A stretch of 64,000 bases of DNA from Enchytraeus crypticus (lineage: Eukaryota > Annelida > Clitellata > Enchytraeida > Enchytraeidae): the NCBI GenBank assembly GCA_905160935.1, contig CAJHZI010000641.1, positions 1,130,501 to 1,194,500 on the forward strand, written 5' to 3'. The position numbers were made by a program, and so were the translations under genes. Positions 27,641 through 35,000 of this stretch are shown here, piece after piece. How positions within the stretch are numbered: the stretch's first letter is position 1; each line of letters begins with the position of its first letter. The notes below the pieces were generated by a model, which was not told the origin of the DNA, searched no databases, and saw only the letters and a list, made by a program, of their open reading frames with translations.

Positions 27641-28474
27641 AATATGAATACTGTGTTTTTTTTAAACTGATACCCCTCATTATTTTTACTATAATGTCGT
27701 AAGGAGTTGTCCGATGTTCTTGAAATTTACAGAACTTCACCAACAGCCAATTCTACCAAATATAATGAAATTTCGTTTGAATATCTTTACAATGTGAAAG
27801 TTACAGCTTTGCGAATAAGAGTGGGGTCAGATAAGAAATTTACAGTACAAGATTAGAGGCGTGTTACATGCAGCGTAAAATTATCTCTCTAAAAATAATT
27901 GCAAACATGTAACATAAAATTTCTGTTAATGTTATTTTGAAGCGCAATCAATTCTTTTCAAAACGACGTAAAATACGTGCTGATATGTTCTTAATTGACA
28001 AAGTTATTGAACTTTTAATGCACGCATTAGGTCATTAGGCCTATGTGTGCTAGGCGAGAGATCAGCCGCCATGAGACGACGAGAGCGCAGCTACTGTTAA
28101 TTCTCATCATGCAATGAATGCATTAAAAGTTCAATAACTTTGGCAACTAATAACATATCGGCAAGTATTTTACATGCTTTTGAAAATAAATAATTGCTCT
28201 TCAAAATAGCATTAGCAGAAATTTGATGTTACGTGTTCGCTATTTTTTTATAGAGATAATTTTACGCTGCAAGTAACACGCCTGTAATCCTGTGCTGGAA
28301 ATTTCTATCTAACCCCATTCCTATTCGCAAAGCTGTAACTTTCACGTTGTTATAGATATTCAAACAAAATTTCAATTTATTTGCTAGAATTGGCTGCTGG
28401 TGAAGTTCTGGACATTTCAAGAACATCGGACAACTCCTTACGACTTTATTGTAAAAATAATGAGGGGTATCAGT

Positions 28475-28520
<46 letters not shown>

Positions 28521-31500
28521 CGTCATATATACATATATATGACATATCATATATACATGTATGTATATATGATATGTCGAGATCATCTACATGATTTCGA
28601 CAAGTATCCTGACCGCTTTTTGATCACGGAACCGACTTACTTTCATTTTAGGACCTTGCTTCTCCTCAATATATTTCTTTTGCAGATTGGTCTGGGTATA
28701 TTGTTCTGCAGTTTTTGTATGTTGTAGGGACGACCCTCACATCAACCTTGGATGAGGAAACGGACATTAAGCATTTGTTATTATTATTAGTAGTACATAT
28801 ATGAAACCGAAAGTTAAATCTTCAATATGATTAACTATTAGAACCAGTAATCTAACCTTGAACGTTATCCTAGAAGGATAAGCCGTTATCTCGTGTTGTG
28901 AGATCCACTCGTTGATTTGTGCGGGATCTCTCTGATGACTCTCGCTTCTGAACTGCGACACTCTTCCGCTAGCTGAACCTCCCTGATGTCGTCTCCAGTT
29001 AACCACCGCACTCTCAAACTCCTGATCGTCTATCACTTCGTCACTATACCGATCTGACTGAACCTCATCCTCAGTCGTACTATCAAGGCTCTGATGTAAC
29101 GACAGCTCGGGATAGGTTGTCCTTGTTATCCATATCCGGGAAATTGATCCTCCGTTTGTAGCGGATTCGACGTCGTCGTCGTCGCTGTTGAATCCAGAGG
29201 CGGAGTGATATCGTGTGAAGCGACTAGCTCCATCTGCAGCCCTAATGTCGATGGGCGTGTCTCCGGGTTTGGCATCTCGCCAGATGTACTCAGGAAACAG
29301 GCAATACCCTGTCATATAAAGTACAATATTCTGTCATAGAAAGTACAATACTCTGTCATAGGACGTACAATACCCTGTCATAGGAAGTACAATACTCTGT
29401 CATAGGAAGTACAATACCCTGTCATATGAAGTACAATACCCTATCAGAGGGAAGGACAATACCCTGTCATAGGAAGTACAATACCTTGTCATAGGAAGTA
29501 CAATACTTTGTCATAGGACGTACAGTACCCTGTTATAGGAAGTACAATACCCTGTCATAGGAAGTACAATACTCTATCATAGGAAGTCCCTGGCTGTCTC
29601 TTCCGATGTTTCAGTCACAGCAGTTTCTTCTGTGAAGAATCTTGGTGTTGTCCTTGACCACCACCTCTCATTCCACGAACATATCACTAAAACATCACAG
29701 GCATGTTTCTTTCATATTCGCGATCTTCGTCGAATAAGACCATTTCTTTCTCTCGAGACTGCCACTACAATTGGCGCTGCTCTCGTGCAATCGAAACTGG
29801 ATTACTGCAACTCCCTATTTCTAAATCTTCCCAGTTGCGAGATTGATAGGTTGCAGTTCATCCAGAATTCCCTTGCACGTGCAGTCTTTCGTAGCTCCAA
29901 ATATTCTCATGTTACCCCTATCCTCAAGTCCTTACACTGGCTCAAAGTCTATTACTACTCCTGGTAATACTTACATGTCCCACTTACTACAAGTGGGACA
30001 ACCTACCTCCAGGCCCACCAGATCCTCTAAGTTAGTTACTCTTGAGAGACCGAACCTGCCTTCACGTAGCAAGCTGTCTAGGCGCTCCTTCCAGCATGCT
30101 GCCCCGCAGATCTGGAATTCTCTTCCTTCCACTCTGCGCACCCCCTCATCTATTCCTGATCAGCCTTTCCTACTCTACGAACAGTTTCATAGGCGATTAA
30201 AATCGTTTCTCTTCGACTTTTCATATCCACCAAACGTCCACGAACTGAGACCAACACGTAAACCTCCATTCCGCTAGTACCCTTCCTTGGACTGACCACC
30301 CGGATTTTGGCTCGCACCGTTTATGGACCCCTCACTCTGTTCATCGGCTTTGATTTGGTTTCACAGTGCTCAATGTTGTCATGGACAACAGTAGCACTCT
30401 AATCGTATTGTTTTTGTTGTTACAGTACCCTGTTATAGGAAGTACAATACCCTGTCATAGGAAGTACAATGATTTGTCATAGGAAGTACAGTACCCTGTC
30501 ATAGGAAGTACAATTGCCTGTCATTAATGGGCGTACAATGAGATTGTGAAAAGTAATAGGTTTAGTGAACCCGAGAGTAGATAACTGCAAAGAGAGCTAG
30601 AGAGAAGGTACGAAAGCTCAACATTTGGTTCTGGAAAGCCTAGGAACAGCTTTGAAGTGAACAACATGAGCTTATGTATAAGAGATTAAATTATCTGAGA
30701 GTAAAATCTCGGACATTCACTGGACTGGTTACACGGAAAATGGAATAAATTGCCTAACGGTTTAAACATGTGGTGTTAAACAGTGATAGATATCAACACA
30801 GTTGATCATGTCACTATAAGGCGCGTTTACTTTTTTATGGCGATGAATTTATTGGATTAGAATATGGAATAGAATTCGTCCCACTGGTAAAGACATTCCT
30901 GGCTAGATATACTGTTTAAGCTGTTATAGTTAAATATTGGATATTCACATGTAGATGTGGATAATTCATTCAAAGTCTCATTCTTTTAGTAATTAAATCT
31001 AAAACCCAGAGTCGGGTTAAATTTTGTCAGAGAACGTCAGGCTTTGATCAACTCAAAATACCGATATCAAGCCTTTCAAAATAAAGATGCTCGTACTAAA
31101 GCATCGCATTGATCATATCCGAAATCACACGATACATGTACATGTATGTGATTTTATATGAACTCTTCAATAGGTAGCCTACGTTACTCGAAGCATTGAA
31201 ACACTTTAGTGTTTGGCTAAATAAATTTCACACTTTCTGGTTATAATGAATGCATACTAGCGTTAACAGCTTGTCTCAGTCATTTCAGCTAGTTACTTAA
31301 CGATGATGATGCACTGCAGGAAACCTTAATTGTTATTGCACCTATGATAAACACTTCGTTCAATAATCCCTAGTAGTCTAGTGGTTAGGATCCGGCGCTC
31401 TCACCGCCGTGGCCGGGGTTCGATTCCCCGCTAGGGAGGACATATTTTGTCTCTAACATTATCCTTAGATGAGAAAACTGACGTTAAATTTGCATTTGTA

Positions 31501-32077
31501 TACGTATGTGTATTTTATTTTATTTTTATATAGTTTTTATTTTATCTTATAATTTGTACTTATAGTCACTAACGAAATTTGAACGAATTCTTCTGATGTT
31601 TCATAAGTGCATTTTTGTTTTCTAGTTCAATACATTATACATACATGTAAGTAACGCAGAGGACTGCTAAATATGATAATTACAAATTTAGTACTTTAAT
31701 AAATCTTTTTAGTATTCTTTAACTGGGTATTAGTAATGAATTACTGCTTATAACAATTACTGTTATACTCTTTCTTACATTGTAACTATCTGTTTTTGTG
31801 AGATTGTGATGAAAATAACTGAAGAGATTATTATAAACTTTTATTAATATATTTTATAACACAGTATGAAAAATCCAGTCAGTATACAATTAAAAGAAAT
31901 TAAGTGTGAACATTTGATTGAATGTCTTCAATTGACATACAAGTACAAGTACGATGGAAGATACTCACCATTTACACTCGATGAAATTCCACAGTAGTTT
32001 ATAATGAATGCTGTGACGTAGATCTTGTACTTCATCCAGTCAAATACTCTATCGCGACTTTCCACCTTTATTTTCAT
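5837..32077 (-). CDS. Secreted/membrane-tethered Cys-rich protein with ShK-like domain, 13 exons, 732 aa
   Basis: Exons (minus strand): 31969-32077, 28857-29308, 24674-24810, 24195-24259, 22792-22866, 17065-17144, 12783-12912, 12176-12295, 11383-11596, 10972-11033, 9017-9193, 7246-7404, 5837-6255. All junctions are GT-AG, phases agree throughout, and the 2199 coding bases end in TAA. Residues 15-36 look like a signal peptide (possible internal start [10 protein letters not shown]). Exon 2 starts with a [10 protein letters not shown] module and continues with an acidic Ser-rich stretch (SDDDDVES). An ShK-like six-cysteine domain spans residues 354-389. A second module starts [14 protein letters not shown] near 403 and runs through YSCIHF near 465. 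Further Cys-bearing segments follow to about 590. The C-terminal exon is Ser/Tyr/Pro-rich, then hydrophobic ([19 protein letters not shown]), giving a membrane or GPI anchor. The C-F-P...GRW pattern recalls uncharacterised invertebrate DUF7042-7045 proteins; that assignment is from memory. Function unknown. Confidence 0.8.
6457..6600 (+). mobile_element. SINE family A copy
   Basis: Starts GACTGGAGCCAGTAGCGAAG; A-box-like TAGCGAAGTCGGTGAG; B box mutated (AATTTCCAATCC); tail TCACTGACATCGG followed by GTGAGGAAACTGACGTTAAC. It lies in the last intron of the 13-exon gene, antisense to it. Confidence 0.85.
7448..7530 (+). other. tRNA-like remnant with B-box motif
   Basis: GTGTTCGAATCCAG at about 7500 is a good pol III B box, preceded by a weak A-box-like segment (TAGGTTAAGTGTCG). 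No complete cloverleaf is seen. Probably a degraded SINE or tRNA pseudogene. Confidence 0.35.
8041..8120. repeat. (GAGAAA)n / (GA)n microsatellite
   Basis: GAGA tract with regularly spaced GAAAGAGA units. Its translation as a Ser/Leu/Phe-rich peptide is not a gene. Confidence 0.85.
8750..8945 (-). mobile_element. Family D retroelement 3' end
   Basis: ATCATCATCATC followed by TTTAACTAGGGTCGGGAT is the complement of the family D tail at 5105-5160. The body includes TGGTTTGGATCTTAATGC and TCGCCTTTAGCGACAC, motifs that recur in diverged form at 38470-38530 and 49190-49230. Confidence 0.65.
9265..9350 (-). mobile_element. Diverged SINE family A fragment
   Basis: CATTGACGGGCGAGAACGGG followed by ATTTGAAGTCTGTACCTACTG resembles, on the minus strand, the B-box and junction region of family A. 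The tail motif is not clear. Confidence 0.45.
10320..10575. repeat. Degenerate tandem array of GATT/GACT units
   Basis: Imperfect repeats of TGATTGATTAACTGATGGAT and shorter ACTGATTGACT units, in an intron of the 13-exon gene. No conserved unit boundary. Confidence 0.8.
11225..11345 (+). mobile_element. LINE C-terminus/3' end (family E)
   Basis: ATATGTGGAAATGAAGAGGA...CCTGCCAGTAGGCAGTGCAC followed by TAAGAGAGAGAGAGAG. The same end is found at 11925-12065 and, on the other strand, at 59470-59700, where the protein is clearest (W-T-C-Q end after a RRYIQ motif). The GA tract is the 3' tail. Confidence 0.65.
11383..11596 (-). CDS. Exon 9 of the 13-exon gene: C-F-P...GRW module
   Basis: Encodes about 71 residues with [17 protein letters not shown], then [18 protein letters not shown], ending in SDGC across the next junction. 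Acceptor is GACAG, donor GATG|GTTTGC. The next exon (10972-11033) continues with [19 protein letters not shown]. This is the best-preserved copy of the extracellular module and should be the first query for a profile search. Confidence 0.8.
11925..12065 (+). mobile_element. LINE C-terminus/3' end (family E), second copy
   Basis: Encodes a [10 protein letters not shown] motif followed by a degraded end, then the same CTGCCAGTAGGCAGTGCACT terminus seen at 11225-11345. It lies between exons 8 and 9 of the 13-exon gene. Confidence 0.65.
12176..12295 (-). CDS. Exon 8 of the 13-exon gene: ShK-like domain
   Basis: Flanked by TTATAG on the acceptor side and G|GTGAGC on the donor side, phase 1 at both ends, so the exon is a symmetric module that can be gained or lost without a frameshift. 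It encodes six cysteines spaced C-x6-C-x8-C-x11-C-x3-C-x2-C, ending in CKKSCGLC, the classic ShK pattern. ShK domains occur in many secreted animal proteins and enzymes; in this setting it is a structural domain, with nothing to suggest a toxin. Confidence 0.85.
13060..13915 (+). mobile_element. LINE reverse-transcriptase C-terminal fragment (family C)
   Basis: Degraded reading starts at [20 protein letters not shown] near 13063. A longer intact stretch (13211-13549) carries [37 protein letters not shown] and SALLYGT, continuing in another frame as [12 protein letters not shown]. The copy at 44085-44895 matches at protein level. The '...YLGVTI' motif and its position are typical of RT C-terminal regions. 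It ends near an ATAAAG signal. Frameshifts make this copy dead. Confidence 0.75.
14165..14445. repeat. 32-bp-type minisatellite
   Basis: About seven imperfect units of CAGTACAATGTCTCATCTGT followed by CCAAACAATACA. Later units diverge (CTACATCTAC, TTTCATCTGTTC). It directly precedes a SINE family A copy. Confidence 0.85.
14450..14590 (+). mobile_element. SINE family A copy, well preserved
   Basis: Head CTGGAGCCAGTGGCGAAGTC; A box TGGCGAAGTCGGTAAGA; B box GGGGTTCAAATCC; tail GTCATTGATATCG followed by GAGTGAGGAAACTGACGTTA. The head matches a tRNA-type pol III promoter. This copy or 20610 is a good reference for the family. Confidence 0.88.
14780..15290 (-). mobile_element. LINE 3' fragment (family L, L2/CR1-like)
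   Basis: The minus strand encodes the C-terminus: [36 protein letters not shown] and [18 protein letters not shown]. It matches the copy at 20965-22600 almost base for base, including the TAGAGTGCTACAGTCATCAA 3' UTR. It is truncated at the 5' end within the ITYKAASL-type region. Confidence 0.85.
15945..16025 (-). other. tRNA-like/SINE head remnant
   Basis: The minus strand carries GGTTCGATTCCC, a perfect B box, about 45 bases after a GGCGCCCTGCTCGAATGG segment that could be an A-box remnant. No complete cloverleaf. It immediately precedes the AAT-flanked retroelement piece at 16069. Confidence 0.4.
16069..16460 (+). mobile_element. Retroelement RT-protein C-terminal domain with (AAT)n tail (family R)
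   Basis: Encodes about 103 residues: [54 protein letters not shown] and [13 protein letters not shown], then TAG. This block is the familiar end of reverse-transcriptase proteins in many invertebrate genomes (family recognised from memory). The 3' region has CCCCAGG...ACCGGGG, a potential hairpin, and an (AAT)n tail. A related minus-strand copy is at 24860-25215. Confidence 0.75.
16725..16905. mobile_element. Possible MITE/repeat shared with 61460-61615
   Basis: GAGACTAGAGTCATGAAATA, GGCTTGATTCTAGTCTC and GGGGTTGGCCCCAAGCCCCT have close counterparts at 61470-61610 (GAGACTAGGATCACAGAATT, GGCTTGATACTAGTTTC, GGGGGGCTTAGTGCC). No coding capacity. Ends not defined. Confidence 0.5.
18600..19150. 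repeat. Two adjoining degenerate minisatellites
   Basis: At 18610-18900, units of about 31 bases (TGACCTAGAATTACAGTACT then ACATCAATAGG) recur and decay into TACTGCATCAATA motifs. At 18950-19150, units of about 38 bases (CAGTACGTTATCTAGTACC then TTGCAGACAGTACTTA) recur. They lie in intron 5 of the 13-exon gene. Confidence 0.85.
19150..20600. other. Intronic sequence without recognised features
   Basis: AT-rich intron 5 sequence. I see no convincing exon, RNA gene or repeat; short open frames such as 20082-20273 lack recognisable protein motifs. Confidence 0.6.
20610..20755 (+). mobile_element. SINE family A copy
   Basis: Head GACTGTAGCCAATGGTGATG, A-box-like GTGATGTCGGCAAGA, B box GGGGTTCAAATCC, tail CACTGACATAGCTTTCGAGT then GAGGAAACTGACGTTAA. 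It lies in intron 5 of the 13-exon gene, antisense. Confidence 0.87.
20965..22600 (+). mobile_element. LINE (L2/CR1-like), 5'-truncated, longest copy in window
   Basis: Reverse-transcriptase motifs in order: [20 protein letters not shown] near 20975, [31 protein letters not shown] near 21257, YGVPQGS near 21417, [10 protein letters not shown] near 21520 (catalytic YADD), [46 protein letters not shown], and a C-terminal [20 protein letters not shown] block. The coding sequence is interrupted by stops near 21338, 21482 and 21840, so it is inactive. The tail is (TTG/TTA)n at about 22560-22597. No endonuclease domain is present. It lies in intron 5 of the 13-exon gene. Confidence 0.9.
22880..24190. 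other. Intron 4 sequence without recognised features
   Basis: A frame at 23211-23537 on the plus strand is Lys-rich ([15 protein letters not shown]) but has no family resemblance and no splice support. Nothing else seen. Confidence 0.5.
24860..25215 (-). mobile_element. Retroelement RT-protein C-terminal fragment (family R)
   Basis: The minus strand encodes [40 protein letters not shown] and [14 protein letters not shown], matching the 16069-16460 copy. A CCCTGGGCTGTAAAGGGCCC segment at 24868 is the equivalent 3' hairpin-like region. It lies in intron 2 of the 13-exon gene. Confidence 0.72.
25490..26395 (-). mobile_element. LINE 3' portion (family M) with defined 3' UTR
   Basis: The minus strand encodes degraded RT C-terminus: [40 protein letters not shown] and [17 protein letters not shown]. 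The 3' UTR (25495-25690) ends, on the minus strand, GGGACGTCCCTGATGTCATC then CTTGGATGAGGAATT and GTTAAACCTTTATTATTATA. This UTR recurs at 52255-52540, 3291-3354 and 28695-28795, and its last 40 or so bases resemble the tail of SINE family A. Confidence 0.8.
26400..27590. other. Intron 2 sequence without recognised features
   Basis: AT-rich sequence. A short GGACGTCTCTTGCAGACTG segment at 26692 resembles part of the family M LINE 3' UTR. Nothing else supported. Confidence 0.5.
27649..28477. mobile_element. Fold-back (long inverted-repeat) element, copy 2
   Basis: Left arm starts TACTGTGTTTTTTTTAAACTG and ATACCCCTCATTATTTTTAC; the right arm ends with its complement, AATAATGAGGGGTATCAGTT. Arms of about 370 bases share sequence with copy 1 at 1109-1922 (for example CTTGAAATTTACAG and AAAGTTCAATAACTTTG). 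The central loop near 28045-28110 differs from that of copy 1. (TA)n lies on both outer sides. It lies in intron 2 of the 13-exon gene. Confidence 0.8.
28695..28795 (+). repeat. Family M LINE 3'-tail fragment
   Basis: TAGGGACGACCCTCACATCA, then ACCTTGGATGAGGAAACGGA, then CATTAAGCATTTGTTATTAT. It ends about 60 bases beyond the donor of exon 2 of the 13-exon gene, in the opposite orientation to the gene. Confidence 0.7.
29305..30540. repeat. 23-bp minisatellite built from an exon-intron junction, split by a LINE
   Basis: Imperfect units of TACAATACCCTGTCATAGGA plus AGT run from exon 2 of the 13-exon gene at 29308 to 29587 and resume from 30421 to about 30530. On the gene's strand each unit reads ACTTCCTATGACAG|GGTATTG, the same as the true acceptor and first coding bases of exon 2 (TATATGACAG|GGTATTGC). 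There are about a dozen units left of the LINE and four to five right of it. Confidence 0.88.
29588..30420 (+). mobile_element. LINE 3' fragment (family L) inside minisatellite
   Basis: Encodes [60 protein letters not shown] and, after a frameshift and deletion near 29945, [20 protein letters not shown] and [13 protein letters not shown]. It ends with TAGCACTCTAATCGTATTG and a TTTTTGTTGTT tail. It is clearly homologous to, but diverged from, the 20965-22600 copy. Confidence 0.88.
30685..30840 (+). mobile_element. SINE family B, 3' part
   Basis: CTGAGAGTAAAATCTCGGAC, ATTCACTGGACTGGTTACAC and AGTGATAGATATCAACACAG match the body of the full-length copy at 41755-42053. The tRNA-like head is missing. 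Confidence 0.8.
31367..31438 (+). tRNA. tRNA-Glu (anticodon CTC)
   Basis: 72-base cloverleaf. Acceptor stem TCCCTAG pairs perfectly with CTAGGGA; anticodon stem CGGCG/CGCCG encloses the loop CTCTCAC with anticodon CTC at 31400-31402; T arm is CGGGG-TTCGATT-CCCCG; A box TAGTGGTTAGGAT and B box GGTTCGATTCC are intact. Discriminator G at 31438. A TTTT stretch at 31447-31450 could terminate pol III. The gene lies in intron 1 of the 13-exon gene, on the opposite strand. The next 60 bases resemble a LINE/SINE tail, so it may instead be the head of a young SINE. Confidence 0.85.
31439..31510 (+). repeat. LINE/SINE-type tail behind the tRNA-Glu
   Basis: TTTTGTCTCTAACATTATCC, then TTAGATGAGAAAACTGACGT and TAAATTTGCATTTG resembles the end of the family M LINE (GACATCATCC...GATGAGGAAA...GTTAAACC) and the tail of SINE family A (GTGAGGAAACTGACGTTAA). 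Confidence 0.65.
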
Positions 32078-32099
32078 AATTGCTAAGAATTCTAATTAA

Positions 32100-35000
32100 C
32101 GCGTTACTTTACATCGCCACTACTTTCATTTTCTTTATTATGAAATTTGCTACACTAGTAACAAAAAACATAGTAAAAATGGCAGTTGTTTCAAGCGTGA
32201 AGTCAAGGTATAAAATACTATGAAATATTTCGCATGGTAATCCTTGTTTATTGTTCGATTCAAATGTGGTTGAAAGCTACTGTCAATGATATAATATAGA
32301 AGCTCAATTTCAAGATTACGTCATTCCTTTAAAAAATATATTTAACATCTCTCTAGGGCTCTGAAAAATGGCAGATCCAGGGCACATTAATACTCAGAGT
32401 TTTCATTCACGCTAAATCAAGAGCACGTCATAGATTAACAAGTTAATCACTTCAAAAAGGCTATGCCTTCTCCATTTCTTATGTAGACTATAGATTAGGA
32501 AAAAATATGGCTAGTGCGGTGGTTTTATGTGGCCTTCCTCAGTTCTTGCTTTGTCGTCTTTTTACGGCAAGTGCAATTAATTTAAAGGTTGCTTATTCTT
32601 CAGTGTTCCGGATACAACACTGGAATATATATTTAACACAAATGTTTGTTAATTTAACAAAACAAATTACATATAATTCAGGTATCTGTCAACTGGCAAG
32701 TACTAGGCAAAGTTTTATGCTTCAAAATATCTAATGTACACAAGGTTCTAAGAATCTACGGATACAAACTCTTGATGACTACATTTTATGGAGGTAAAAT
32801 CCATTGATAGTAGGGTATTATGAAAAATTCACTCTTGAAAGTTGTGTGTTTAAAAGCCTAGTTATGATAAGCCAGTACGATTTCTCTATGCAGCCCTTAG
32901 TTGGAAATATGAGGTTTATTTGTATTACTGTACGTAGTGTATGTTGTATTTGTATGCACGCTACTTGCTGGATATTCTAACGGGAATAGATTTGTCAAAA
33001 AATAGGCTTGTGTCAGGCATAATACTTACGAGTTCGCTAAGCAGAGAGATTTAATAAATTTTCTCACATTATTAGATCTGCCTAATAACTTATTTATTTG
33101 AAGAAAAAACAATATATTTAACACAACGTCAAACAAGTAATTTTTCGAATTCTTCAAAAATTTGGTATAGGATAAAGTTCGATAGAAAGGAACATATTTA
33201 ATAGTAATTTCATTAGTACACAATAGTACGCAGTCACTGGACTGCGGTGGTTCAACACATTGCAGAGACACACACTGTACAATCTAAGAAATCTCTAATC
33301 AGATTTGAGACAAGGGCGGATGTAGGTTATGTGAAAAACAAAAGAAGAGTAAGATAATTTAGAAAATAAATTTAATTAGAGAAGAGAAACTACAATCAGA
33401 CCTCCTACACATGTATACGCTATTTGAAACTCCGACTGTGCAGATTGATAATTACCATTTGTTCCACATACATGTAGCCCATATGTTAGAATGAAGTGTC
33501 GCAAAATAAAGACGAGTGCCCAAAATTATTATTACATGCCGAGGGATGCACTGTCAGACCAGACCCCTATTTTGTAAATTTTATTTTCATCTTTTGAAAT
33601 AATTCTAAGCTCAGCGGTTTAAAATATTCCTCTAATCTAGGAAATTTACTTTGGCTTTTACTCTCTTGGCCATCATCAGTCAACAGACTCAACACTTGGC
33701 AGAGGTAAGAAGTTCTAAGACAAACATATTACGTTTTATTTCAAAAGTTGCCATCTGTCGATGAGACTTAACGTCCAGGATATGAACTACCTAAAAGTAG
33801 AGCCAGTGCAAATAATTTGTACTTAAGTAAAAGTAATCTTTTAGCATCATTTCCATTTATTTGCAATAGCAGTAGACTTATAAATTATTATGAAGTATCT
33901 GTATCATTTACGAAAGTTTTAGGCAGTAACTTCTATTAAAAAAATTCACTTAAATCCCTTCGCATCTAGAGCATAATCTATTATGCTTATCTCTAATACA
34001 TTCTATTGCACAACTAGTCAGATTGAATTTCTGATTTATAAATGAGCAGCCATTGCTATGCCTAGTTTTATCAATCGATGTTTATTTTTTCATGAGGCAC
34101 TTTTACTTTGCAAGTGTTTTTCGGACCTAAGTTAAATGAATAACCTAAATCGTTAAAACCCACAACCAGGTACTAAGAGTTTTGGTGTTCAGTTTACATT
34201 GTGGTCAACTAAACACCAACAGTGGTCAAGAATTGAATGAACGCTATTCCTTTGCGTGTAGAAATAGGTTTTCCGTACAACAAGGAATACCATGCGATAG
34301 CGTCCGGTTTCACTTTGAATCCATAGCCTCCTTGTCACCAGGTAAGCACGTATTATGGTGACAAGTTGCATCCAGTAGCAGACCTTAACATGTGAAATGA
34401 ATCTTCACATTTTATACGATATTCTGATTCGCTTGATAGTTTAAAAATAATCTAACAATGCATCTTTTTGAACGAGGCTTCCCAGTAAATGTTGTAATCT
34501 GAGCAATTTTAATATTTCTCAGCTTTTGGTTTTTCAGCTAAATCAATGTATGATGGTGTTTTGGCTTAATTATATTTGCATTCTATTATGTATTACTTGC
34601 TTTACTGTAAGTGTCGTAAATTACAGAAATACATTTGCATAATGATGCAATTGCATATCTATTAAGCATTACACTATTTCAAATGAAATTTTCTGCACAT
34701 TCCGATTTTACAATGTTGATCATACTGCATACTAGATGACGGCTATACTAAAAGTTAGGAAGCACAATAAATGAAATTATTTTAGAAAATACGTGGTCTG
34801 ACTCTCAGTCAAATAAACCAGCACATTCTAAGCATATATAACAGTTTAAAGATAATACTAAACGAAACCGGATAAACTACCTTACAGATTTTTAAACTAA
34901 AGTATTTCTAGACGTGATCTGCTCGACTCTATTATGTAAAGTTGTAGAATATTATAATAATTAAAGAAAGCATTAGGTTAGACTAGTAGAAGCAGGGACT

